A stretch of 64,000 nucleotides of DNA from assembly GCF_900070365.1 (NCBI RefSeq), contig NZ_LN850107.1:2914001-2978000 (forward strand), written 5' to 3'. The stretch is from Alloactinosynnema sp. L-07 (lineage in GTDB: Bacteria; Actinomycetota; Actinomycetes; Mycobacteriales; Pseudonocardiaceae). Numbering within the stretch: position 1 is the first letter of the stretch; each line of letters opens with the position of its first letter. Position numbers and translations under genes: made by a program. Under the pieces are notes generated by a model. The model worked only from the letters and a program-made list of their open reading frames with translations. It did not search any database and had not been told where the DNA came from. This document shows positions 8,635 through 16,091 of the stretch, in pieces.

Positions 8635-9705
8635 ATGGAGTTCGGGCTCTCCGAAGAGCAGCGGGGGTTGGCGGCCACCATCCGCACCCTCCTTGCCAGA
8701 CGCGCCGACAGCGCGGCCGTTCGTAGCGCCACCGAATCAGGGCCCGGGTACGACGTCGGCCTGTGGCAGACGCTCTGCGGGCAGATCGGTGCCGCGGCAC
8801 TGGCGATCCCCGAGAAGTACGACGGTGCCGGGTTCACGCTGTTCGAGACCGGCATCGTGATGGACGAGCTGGGCCGATCCCTCGCGCCCTCACCGCTGCT
8901 CGCATCGGTCATCGCCGCGGAGGCCCTGCTGGCGTCGGAGGACGAAGCGGCGAGGGAACGCCTCCTGCCTCGGATCGCCGCGGGCTCGGTCGCGACCCTG
9001 GCCTGGCAGGGGCCGTCAACGGCGGCCCCTGGGGACGAACCGGTCCGGGCCCAGGCTGACCGCCTCACCGGCTCCGTCTGTCACGTCCTCCTCGGCGATG
9101 CGTCCGACGTCTTGCTGGTCGCGGCGGAGACGGCGACCGGGCAGGCCCTGTTCGAGGTGGCGCCGTCGGCGGTCGCGTGGACCTCGACGCCCGCGATGGA
9201 CACCACCCTGCGGCTCGCCGTGGCCACGTTCGACGACACGCCCGGCGTGCGACTCACCGGCGACGCGGGTGCGGCGCTGCGGCGGGCGCACCTCGCAGGC
9301 ACGGCAGGCGTCGCGGCTCTCCAACTCGGCTGCGCCCGGAGGGCCCTGGAGATGACGGTCGACTACGCCAAGACGCGCGTCCAGTTCGGCCGCCCGATCG
9401 GTTCATTCCAGGCACTCAAGCACCGCATGGCGGACATGCTGGTGCAGGTGGAGACGACTCGCTCGGTGGTGTGGGCCGCGATGTACGCCGTGGCAACGGG
9501 TGCGCCCGACGCCGAGGAGCTGGTGCACGTCGCGGCGTCGTACGCCGGTGAGGCACTCCACGACCTCGCCGCCGAGACCATCCAGCTGCATGGCGGCATC
9601 GCGATCACCTGGGAGCACGACGCCCAGATGCTCTTCAAGCGCGCCCATGCCCTCGGGCAGCTCTTCGGACAACCACACCAACACCGGGCGCTGCTCGCGC
9701 TCTGA
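8635..9705 (+). CDS. fadE33: Acyl-CoA dehydrogenase FadE33 (IpdE2-like)
   Basis: A 356-residue ACAD with TRVQFGRPIGSFQALKHRMAD and IQLHGGIAITWEHDAQMLFKRA near the C-terminus and a reduced central domain. By synteny it is FadE33 (Rv3564), to my knowledge the IpdE2 chain that pairs with FadE30. Last gene of the rightward fadD3 operon; the TSUP gene converges on it with about 50 nt between stops and no strong hairpin there. Confidence 0.88.
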   Translation: MEFGLSEEQRGLAATIRTLLARRADSAAVRSATESGPGYDVGLWQTLCGQIGAAALAIPEKYDGAGFTLFETGIVMDELGRSLAPSPLLASVIAAEALLASEDEAARERLLPRIAAGSVATLAWQGPSTAAPGDEPVRAQADRLTGSVCHVLLGDASDVLLVAAETATGQALFEVAPSAVAWTSTPAMDTTLRLAVATFDDTPGVRLTGDAGAALRRAHLAGTAGVAALQLGCARRALEMTVDYAKTRVQFGRPIGSFQALKHRMADMLVQVETTRSVVWAAMYAVATGAPDAEELVHVAASYAGEALHDLAAETIQLHGGIAITWEHDAQMLFKRAHALGQLFGQPHQHRALLAL

Positions 9706-9756
9706 TCCCTGGGCGAGGCGCTCCCGAAGTCGGCACCGCAGCCTCGGGGCACGGCG

Positions 9757-10506
9757 CTACGACCTGAGGAAGGCGTTGCCGAGGGCGACCGCCGCGGTCA
9801 CGACGAGCCCCGCGAGGACCACTGCCCGGAACCGCTCCGGCGAGAGCGTGCCGAAGATTCGGTTGCCGATCGCCCAGCCCACGGGCAGACCGGCAACTCC
9901 CCCTGCGGCGGCCGCCCAGGTGGTGGCGTCCAGATGATCGGTCAGGGCGAAGGCTGCCACCGCCACGAGGTCCTGAACGCAGAACACCGCCTGGAGCGTC
10001 GCCCGGAACCGGCGCGGCGCCAGCCCGGCGCCCTGCAGCGACAGGACCAGCGGGGGCCCGTTCATCCCGGTGGAGGTCAGCAGCAGGCCACTGGTGACGC
10101 CCGAGGCCCACAGCGAGCCTCGCCCCGCGGGCAGGGTCACGTCGCGCCACATCAGGGCGACCACGACGAGCAGCCCTACGCCGACCAGGGCGGTCAGTGA
10201 CCGGTCGTCGAGCCGGGTGAGGGCGAAGAGCCCCAGTGGCATCCCGAGCACGCCCGCGAGCGTGAGCACCCGAGCCAGGCGCCCGTCGACGTGCGCACGC
10301 TCGCGCCGCCAGGCACCGGCGGTGAGCGGCAGGCTGACGAGGGTGGCGGCCACGACGGCCGTGGCGGGCCCGACCGCGATGGCCAGCAACGGGACCGCCA
10401 CCATGGCGGACCCGAAGCCGCTCACCGCCTGCGTCACCGCCGCGAGCAGGAACACCAGTCCCGCGATGCCCGCCACGAGCAGGAGCTCAGCCACCGAAGC
10501 CGACAT
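9757..10506 (-). CDS. TSUP (TauE/SafE) family membrane permease
   Basis: A 249-residue integral membrane protein with about eight hydrophobic segments, starting LLLVAGIAGLVFLLAAVTQAVSGFGSAM. The VSGFG motif is typical of the first TSUP repeat and a matching block (GLLLTSTGMNGPP) opens the second. The family exports sulfite, sulfonates or small carboxylates; the substrate cannot be told here. It overlaps the MaoC gene by 20 nt and is the last gene of the chsE2-ltp2 operon, so it may move a by-product of side-chain removal. Confidence 0.82.
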   Translation of the reverse strand: MSASVAELLLVAGIAGLVFLLAAVTQAVSGFGSAMVAVPLLAIAVGPATAVVAATLVSLPLTAGAWRRERAHVDGRLARVLTLAGVLGMPLGLFALTRLDDRSLTALVGVGLLVVVALMWRDVTLPAGRGSLWASGVTSGLLLTSTGMNGPPLVLSLQGAGLAPRRFRATLQAVFCVQDLVAVAAFALTDHLDATTWAAAAGGVAGLPVGWAIGNRIFGTLSPERFRAVVLAGLVVTAAVALGNAFLRS

Positions 10507-11284
10507 GACCGGCTGTGACCGCGGGATGGCCGTCCACCGTTGCCTCGAAGGCCACCCGGTGCCCGTCGTTCCATCCCTGGACCCGCAGGGTGTCGCCGGG
10601 GAAGACCGGGGCCGCGAACCGGCCGGAAAGCTCGGTCAGGGACGCGGGATGCACCCCCAGGCTGTCGGCGAGGGCGACCACGGCCATCCCGATTGTGCAG
10701 AGGCCGTGCATGAACGGCCGCGGCATGCCTGCCGCGGCCGCGGCCGCCGGGTCGACATGCATGGCATGGCGGTCGCCGAGCAGCCGGTAGAGCGCGGGCT
10801 GCTGTGCCGTCGTCGTGACACCTAGGTCCTGGTCGGGGTCGCCCTCCGGGCGGTCGGCCGCCCGGGGGCCGCGCTCGCCGCCGAAGCCTCCGCACCCTGG
10901 CGCGAAGATCGACCAGGTCGCCACGAAGAAGTCGCTGCTCACCTCGACGTCGAAGACCGCGGCCGCGCCCTTGTCCCAGACCGCGCTGACGCGTGCGGCC
11001 ATAGTGACCTCACCCGCCCGCGGCAGCGGTGCGAGCACTCGCAGCCGCTGCGCGCCATGTACGGCCGTGCTGGTGTCGAAGGCCCGCGACGAGCCGAGCG
11101 CGTCCGGCGCCCACTGCGCCAGGGTGAGCCCGAACGTGGGCAGCACCCGCAGCCGCTCCTCGAAGACAAGGTCCAGGCGGGACGGCGAGACGCCGAGGGC
11201 CAGTGCGTAGAGGATCGGGTCGCGGTCGGTGTACGACACCACTCGGGTACCGAGGCCGCGGCCCGCCCAGTCGCCCGCGTTCAC
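10487..11284 (-). CDS. MaoC-type 2-enoyl-CoA hydratase, double hotdog
   Basis: A 265-residue MaoC/hydratase-2 protein. The C-terminal hotdog carries YRLLGDRHAMHVDP...FMHGLCT (about residues 168-198), which keeps the catalytic Asp and His but has His-Ala where the family usually has Asn-Pro (GDxNPLH). The N-terminal hotdog is degenerate, as in Hsd4B-type hydratases. The start overlaps the ltp2 stop and there is a second, more canonical MaoC at 29428-30279. It probably hydrates an unsaturated side-chain acyl-CoA. Confidence 0.82.
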   Translation of the reverse strand: MNAGDWAGRGLGTRVVSYTDRDPILYALALGVSPSRLDLVFEERLRVLPTFGLTLAQWAPDALGSSRAFDTSTAVHGAQRLRVLAPLPRAGEVTMAARVSAVWDKGAAAVFDVEVSSDFFVATWSIFAPGCGGFGGERGPRAADRPEGDPDQDLGVTTTAQQPALYRLLGDRHAMHVDPAAAAAAGMPRPFMHGLCTIGMAVVALADSLGVHPASLTELSGRFAAPVFPGDTLRVQGWNDGHRVAFEATVDGHPAVTAGHVGFGG

Positions 11285-12453
11285 CGGGCACCCAGGATCA
11301 GAGCCGACGTCGGCACGCCGGTCCCGGCGGTGACCACGACGTTGTCGACGTCGCCGGGTTGGTTCACCGACGTGCCCCGAACCAGCCGGACGCCTTCCGC
11401 AATGCCGTTCATGCCATGCAAATAGGCCTCGCCGAGCTGTCCTCCGTGGGTGTTGAGCGGCAGCGAGCCGTCCAGCTCGAGGTGGCCGTCGGCGACGAAC
11501 GACGCGGCCTCACCGCGGCCACAGAAGCCGAGTTCTTCAAGCTGGGGAAGGACGAACGGCGTGAAGTGGTCGTAGAGCACGGCCGCCCGAACGTCTGTCG
11601 GCCGCAGCCCGGACTGGGCCCACAGCCGGTCGCCCACCAGGCCCATCTCGGGGATGCCGCTGATCGAGGGACGGTAGTACGAGGTCATCATGTGCTGGTC
11701 CCGGCCCGAACCCTGCGCCGCGCCGACGACGTACGCGGGTACCTGCGGCAGGTCCTTCGCCCGCTCCGCCGAGACCACCACCAGCGCCTGTCCCCCGTCG
11801 GACTCCTGGCAGCAGTCGAGCAGGTGCAGGGGCTCGGCGATCCAGCGCGAGGCCTGGTGTTCCTCAAGGGTGATCGGCCTGCCGTGGAACCACGCCTTCG
11901 GGTTCGTGGCGGCGCGGGCGCGAGCGAGCACGGCGATCCGGCCGAAGTCCTCCGAGGTCGCGCCGTACTCGTGCATGTAGCGGCGAGCGAACATGCCAAC
12001 CCACTGGGCCGGGGTGGAGAGCCCGAACGGCGTCATCCAGGAGTACGCGGCGCGGTCGGCACTCGTGTCCATCGGTCGGCTCGCCTGGCCCAGGCCGAAG
12101 CGCTCCCCCGACCGCTCGTTGAAGGCACGCCAGCAGACCACGACCTCCGCCAAGCCCGCGTTGATCGCCGCCGCGGCATGCGCGACCGTGCCGCAGGCCG
12201 CGCCACCACCGTGCGGGACACGCGAGAAGAAGGAGAGGTCGCCGATGCCGGTGTTGCGGGCGACGTGGATCTCGGCACTGGACTCGGCGGTGAAGGTCAC
12301 CATCCCGTCGACGTCGCCGGGCTGGAGACCCGCGTCGGCGATCGCCGCCACCACGGCTTCGCAGGCGAGCTGGAGCTCGCTGCGCCCGGACGCCTTGGAG
12401 AACTCGGTCGCGCCGATGCCGACGATCGCGGTCCGGCCGGAGAGGTTCGCCAT
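11281..12453 (-). CDS. ltp2: Lipid-transfer protein/thiolase-like aldolase Ltp2
   Basis: A 390-residue thiolase-fold protein of the SCP-x/nonspecific lipid-transfer group (AIVGIGATEF, GGGAACGTVAHAAAAI, NTHGGQLGEAYLHG). In the C3 side-chain branch Ltp2 works with the DUF35 part of ChsH2 as a retro-aldolase that releases propionyl-CoA from the 17-hydroxy intermediate. ATG at 12453 overlaps the chsH1 stop as ATGA; the frame open upstream of it is arginine-rich and not conserved in look. Matches Rv3540c in context. Confidence 0.9.
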   Translation of the reverse strand: MANLSGRTAIVGIGATEFSKASGRSELQLACEAVVAAIADAGLQPGDVDGMVTFTAESSAEIHVARNTGIGDLSFFSRVPHGGGAACGTVAHAAAAINAGLAEVVVCWRAFNERSGERFGLGQASRPMDTSADRAAYSWMTPFGLSTPAQWVGMFARRYMHEYGATSEDFGRIAVLARARAATNPKAWFHGRPITLEEHQASRWIAEPLHLLDCCQESDGGQALVVVSAERAKDLPQVPAYVVGAAQGSGRDQHMMTSYYRPSISGIPEMGLVGDRLWAQSGLRPTDVRAAVLYDHFTPFVLPQLEELGFCGRGEAASFVADGHLELDGSLPLNTHGGQLGEAYLHGMNGIAEGVRLVRGTSVNQPGDVDNVVVTAGTGVPTSALILGAR

Positions 12454-12833
12454 CACGGCACCCGCACGATCACGAGGCCGGTCACGTGCGGGCCACGCTC
12501 GTTGGCGCCGACGACCTCGACGGAGACCTGTCCGTCGTCGACCGCGGTGACCGAGCCGCGCAGCGTCATCGTGTCCCCGGGGTGGTTGGGGACGCCGAGC
12601 CGGATGCGGAGCTTCTTCACCACCGAGGCGGGTCCTGCCCACGAGGTGACGTAGCGGCCGACGATTCCGTTGGTCGTCAGGATGTTCATGAAGATGTCCG
12701 GCGAGCCTCGCTCGGCCGCCAGCGCCGGGTCGTGGTGCACATCCTGGAAGTCACGGCTGGCGATGGCGGTGGCGACGATCATCGTCCGGGTGACCGCGAT
12801 CGACAGCTCGGGCAGCACGTCTCCGACCCTCAT
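12453..12833 (-). CDS. chsH1: ChsH1 MaoC-like hydratase subunit
   Basis: A 126-residue single hotdog (MRVGDVLPELSIAVTRTMIV...DFQDVHHDPALA), the size of mycobacterial ChsH1 (Rv3541c). ChsH1 joins the MaoC-like part of ChsH2 to form the hydratase acting on the 3-carbon side-chain enoyl-CoA. The DFQDVHHDP segment supplies the Asp and His of the active site. Start and stop both form ATGA overlaps with chsE1 and ltp2, so the three are translationally coupled. Confidence 0.9.
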   Translation of the reverse strand: MRVGDVLPELSIAVTRTMIVATAIASRDFQDVHHDPALAAERGSPDIFMNILTTNGIVGRYVTSWAGPASVVKKLRIRLGVPNHPGDTMTLRGSVTAVDDGQVSVEVVGANERGPHVTGLVIVRVP

Positions 12834-13924
12834 CTGGCCAGCTCCTCGCCGAGGCAGGCGAGCGCGGTCGCCGCCGCGCCCAAGGTGGTGGCGAGCTGCT
12901 TGCCCCAGAGGAAGAAGCGGTGCACCGGGTAGTCGACGTCGACGCCGATGCCGCCGTGCACGTGCTGGACCCGGTGCACGACGTCGAGGCCTGCCTGGGC
13001 CGACCACCACTTAGCGACCAGCACCGCGCGCTCCTTCTCGGTGGCCGTGCCATGACCGGCGAGTGACGAGAGCGCCTGCCACAGCGTCACGCGCATCGCG
13101 TCGATGTCGATCAGACAGTCCGCGAGCTGGTGCTGCAGGGACTGGAAGGTGGCCAGCGGACGCCCGAACTGCTCCCGCGTCGAGGTGTACGCCGCGGCGA
13201 GGCGTAGCGCGCCCTCGGCCACGCCGACCTGCAGGGCAGCCACCGCGACGGCACTGTTGCGCAGCACGGCGGCCAGCGCATCGGGGCCGCCGAGCAGCTC
13301 CGCCGGAGCGTCCGCGAGCAGTAGGTTCCCGGCGAGGTCGTGGCTGGTGGTCTCGGTCCGTTCCCAGCTGACCCCGGTGCCCGCGGCAGGCACCAGGAAG
13401 AGCGCCGGACCGTCGGTCGTGGTCGCGGAGACGACCACGTAGGCCGCACCGAACGGCGAGGGCACAACTGCCTTGGTCCCGGCCAGCGACCAGCCGGACT
13501 CGCCGAGGACGGCTCGGCAGGTGGGCGATGCCTGCTCGCCCCCGTCGAACTCCTCCAGCGCCAGCGTGAGGCGGAGCGACCCGTCGGCCGCGGCGGCGAG
13601 CAACGAACGCTGGGTCGGCGTGCCGAACTCCGCGACGGCGAGCGCCGCGACGCCGGCCGACCAGAGCGGCACCGGCGCGACGCGGCGTCCCTGCTCCTCG
13701 AGCACGACGCACAGCCCATCCAGGCCGAGGCCTGCTCCCCCGTGCGCGTCCGGCAGGGCGATGCCGACCAGCCCGGAGCGGGCCAGGTCGCCCCACAGCG
13801 CCTCGTCGAGCCGGGAGGACGATGCCTCGACCTCCCGGACCCGTTCGGGGGTGGCCTTGTCGGTGAAGATCTCGCGAGCCAGCCCCTGAACCGCGAGCAG
13901 TGTGTCGTCGTGGGTGAAGTCCAT
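12830..13924 (-). CDS. chsE1: Acyl-CoA dehydrogenase ChsE1/FadE28
   Basis: A 364-residue ACAD beginning MDFTHDDTLLAVQGLAREIF, with TREQFGRPLATFQSLQHQLAD and VHRVQHVHGGIGVDVDYPVHRFFLWGK near the C-terminus. It lacks the SEPGAGSD block and looks like the FadE28 (ChsE1) chain of the ChsE1-ChsE2 heterotetramer that dehydrogenates the C3 side-chain acyl-CoA. ATG at 13924 overlaps the chsH2 stop. Here chsE1 lies between chsH2 and chsH1, whereas in M. tuberculosis fadE28 precedes fadE29. Confidence 0.88.
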   Translation of the reverse strand: MDFTHDDTLLAVQGLAREIFTDKATPERVREVEASSSRLDEALWGDLARSGLVGIALPDAHGGAGLGLDGLCVVLEEQGRRVAPVPLWSAGVAALAVAEFGTPTQRSLLAAAADGSLRLTLALEEFDGGEQASPTCRAVLGESGWSLAGTKAVVPSPFGAAYVVVSATTTDGPALFLVPAAGTGVSWERTETTSHDLAGNLLLADAPAELLGGPDALAAVLRNSAVAVAALQVGVAEGALRLAAAYTSTREQFGRPLATFQSLQHQLADCLIDIDAMRVTLWQALSSLAGHGTATEKERAVLVAKWWSAQAGLDVVHRVQHVHGGIGVDVDYPVHRFFLWGKQLATTLGAAATALACLGEELAR

Positions 13925-14853
13925 CAGTGCTCCTGGGGTGCGACGGGCCGGAACAGCGGCAACGTCAGGTCGGCATCGGCCACCAGCCACTCGACCTCGA
14001 GGGGCATCCCGATGGCCAGGTCGTCGGCGGTGACGCCGGTCAGATTGGTGATCAGGCGGGTGCCCTCGTCGAGCTCGACCACGGCGATCAGCAGCGGGTA
14101 GTCGAAGGCGGGATGCGGCGGATGGTGCGCGACGACATACGAGTAGAGCGTGCCGCGGCCGCCTGCCGTGACGGTGTCCCACGCGAACGACTGGCACTCG
14201 GGACAGCACGGTCCGGGAGGGTGACGCAGGGTCTTGCACTCCGTGCACCGCTGCACGACGAGGCGTTTTTCCCGCGCCGCGGCGAACCAGAACTCGTTGT
14301 CCTGGTTGATCGCCGGACGCGGACGCGGCGCCCGTGGTGCCGCCGACGGGCGGAACCGCAGCGTCCGCCAGCGCTGCGTCGCCACGACCTCGCCCGCGGC
14401 ATCGCGATAGGTCTTCAGGGTGCTCACGAAGCGACCGGTCCCGAGGCCGGTCCGCTTCTCGGCCGAGATCGACTCGACGACTTCCTCGACGCTCAGGTCG
14501 TCACCGGGCCGCGCCTCGCGGTGGAAGTCGAAGTCCGAGTCGGTCGCCACGACCGAGGTGTAGCCGCCCTCGTCCAGCAGCGCCACCAGCTCGTCGAAGG
14601 CGCCGATGTCCGCGGGGGTCGTCGACGCCGCGTACCCGCGCATCGTCCAGGCCTGCATCATCGAGGCGGGCGCGACGATGCCCGATCGGCCGGTGGACCG
14701 CGCTGCCTCGTCGGAGAGGTGCACCGGGTTGGTATCTCCCATCGCCTCGCACCAGTGCCGGATCATCGGGACGTTGACCGGATCCGGACCGAAGCGCCGC
14801 TCGACGAGCACGCGCCCAGTGAAGGCGGCCAGCCGGTCCTCGTAGGTCGTCAC
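13924..14853 (-). CDS. chsH2: ChsH2: MaoC-like domain fused to DUF35
   Basis: 309 residues in two parts. Residues 1 to about 170 form a MaoC-like hotdog (RHWCEAMGDTNPVHLSDEA). Residues about 190-309 form a DUF35/OB-fold domain with a zinc knuckle, CTEC at about 204 and CCPEC shortly after. In mycobacteria the first part forms the hydratase with ChsH1 and the DUF35 part is the partner of the Ltp2 aldolase. Length matches Rv3542c (about 311). Coupled by ATGA overlaps on both sides. Confidence 0.92.
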   Translation of the reverse strand: MTTYEDRLAAFTGRVLVERRFGPDPVNVPMIRHWCEAMGDTNPVHLSDEAARSTGRSGIVAPASMMQAWTMRGYAASTTPADIGAFDELVALLDEGGYTSVVATDSDFDFHREARPGDDLSVEEVVESISAEKRTGLGTGRFVSTLKTYRDAAGEVVATQRWRTLRFRPSAAPRAPRPRPAINQDNEFWFAAAREKRLVVQRCTECKTLRHPPGPCCPECQSFAWDTVTAGGRGTLYSYVVAHHPPHPAFDYPLLIAVVELDEGTRLITNLTGVTADDLAIGMPLEVEWLVADADLTLPLFRPVAPQEH

Positions 14854-16010
14854 CGCTGCACCCGGGGCAGGCCCAGACCCGAGGTGGCCACCATGTCGCG
14901 CAGGATGTCGTTGACGCCGCCGCCGAAGGTGTTGACGATGCCCTGACGGGACAGCTGCTCGAGCTGGCCCGCGAGCACGGCGCCGGGCGACTCCGGGCGA
15001 ATCCGTCCGGCCGCACCGAGGATCCCGGTCAGCGCGCGCTGCACCTCGATGTGTGTCTCGGTGCCGTAGGTCTTGGCCGCACCCGCGGTCGCCCCGGTGA
15101 GGTCACCGGCGGCGACGGCCGCGGTCATCTTCCAGTTCAGCAGCCGCATCGCCTCCAGCCGCGTGTAGGTCCTGGCGAGCTCGGCGCGGACCCAGGGCCG
15201 CTCGATGACCCCGGTCTCCCGGGCCCAGGCCAGCACGCTCTCCCAGAGCTGGATCATCCGGCCGCCAAGCGCGGCCAGGCCGATCCGCTCGTGGTTGAGC
15301 TGCGCGGTGATCAGCGACCAGCCGTCGTCGACCCCGCCGACGACGTCGCTTCGTGGCACGACGATGTCGGTGTAGTACGTCGCCGTCACCACCATGCCGC
15401 CGACGGTGTGGATGGGGCTCCAGGAGAAGCCGGGGTCGCTGGTGGGCACGATCAGGATCGAGATGCCCTTGTGCTTCGGGGCGTCGGGGTCGGTGCGAGC
15501 CGCCAGCCAGACATAGTCGGCGGTGTTGGCGCCGCTGGTGAAGATCTTCTGGCCGTTGACCAGGAAGCCGTCCGCGGTGGGTACCGCCCGGGTCGCCAGC
15601 GACGCCAGGTCGGTGCCTGCCGACGGCTCGGTGTAGCCGATCGCGAAGACGATCTCACCGGCCAGGATGCCCGGCAGGTAGGCCTGCTTCTGTTCCTCGG
15701 AGCCGTACTTCATCAGCGTCGGTCCGACGGTGTTGACGGTCACGAACGGGAACGGAAGCCCCGCGCGCTGGACCTCGTCGAAGAAGACGTACTGCTCCTC
15801 GACCGAGCGCCCCTGGCCGCCGTACTCCGTGGGCCAGCCGATGCCCAGCCAGCCATCGCGGCCCAACATCCTCACGACCTCGCGGAACCGGGAGCCGCCG
15901 ACGCCTTCCTCACCGACACGGCGACGCTCCTCGGCGGGCAGCAGCCCGGCGAAGTAGGTCCGTAGTTCCTTGCGCAGCTGTTGCTGGGCGGGCGTCTCCC
16001 GCAAGTCCAC
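14850..16010 (-). CDS. chsE2: Acyl-CoA dehydrogenase ChsE2/FadE29
   Basis: A 386-residue ACAD with IGWPTEYGGQGRSVEEQY, YTEPSAGTDLASLATRA and VNGQKIFTSGA, ending in a block (FGGGVNDILRDMVATSGLGLPR) that replaces the usual YEGT motif. Matches FadE29/ChsE2 (387 aa), the partner of ChsE1. Starts with GTG after GAGGAG. First gene of the leftward chsE2-chsH2-chsE1-chsH1-ltp2-maoC-TSUP operon; a regulon palindrome lies at 16076-16090 with a -10-like CATCCT at 16040-16045. Confidence 0.9.
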   Translation of the reverse strand: MDLRETPAQQQLRKELRTYFAGLLPAEERRRVGEEGVGGSRFREVVRMLGRDGWLGIGWPTEYGGQGRSVEEQYVFFDEVQRAGLPFPFVTVNTVGPTLMKYGSEEQKQAYLPGILAGEIVFAIGYTEPSAGTDLASLATRAVPTADGFLVNGQKIFTSGANTADYVWLAARTDPDAPKHKGISILIVPTSDPGFSWSPIHTVGGMVVTATYYTDIVVPRSDVVGGVDDGWSLITAQLNHERIGLAALGGRMIQLWESVLAWARETGVIERPWVRAELARTYTRLEAMRLLNWKMTAAVAAGDLTGATAGAAKTYGTETHIEVQRALTGILGAAGRIRPESPGAVLAGQLEQLSRQGIVNTFGGGVNDILRDMVATSGLGLPRVQR

Positions 16011-16075
16011 GTCGGCTCCTCGTCATCGGTCTGTGCGTGAGGATGACCCGATGGGATGGCGCGGCGCCGAGTCGA

Positions 16076-16090
16076 TCCCGATGAGCGGAA
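16076..16090. promoter_or_regulatory. Regulon palindrome J, upstream of the chsE2 operon
   Basis: TCCCGATGAGCGGAA, a member of the TYCCR-N5-YGGRR family. Reading leftward, 30 nt separate it from CATCCT (16040-16045), a -10-like hexamer about 30 nt before the chsE2 GTG. It lies 2 nt from the end of the downstream-neighbour ligase gene. Confidence 0.75.
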
Positions 16091-16091
16091 G

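Noticed and set aside
5969..8860. One long 963-codon frame covering the crotonase, fadE31 and fadE32 region
   Set aside because: Its first part is out of frame with the crotonase and its last part is antiphase to fadE32; only 6497 to about 7655 looks like protein.
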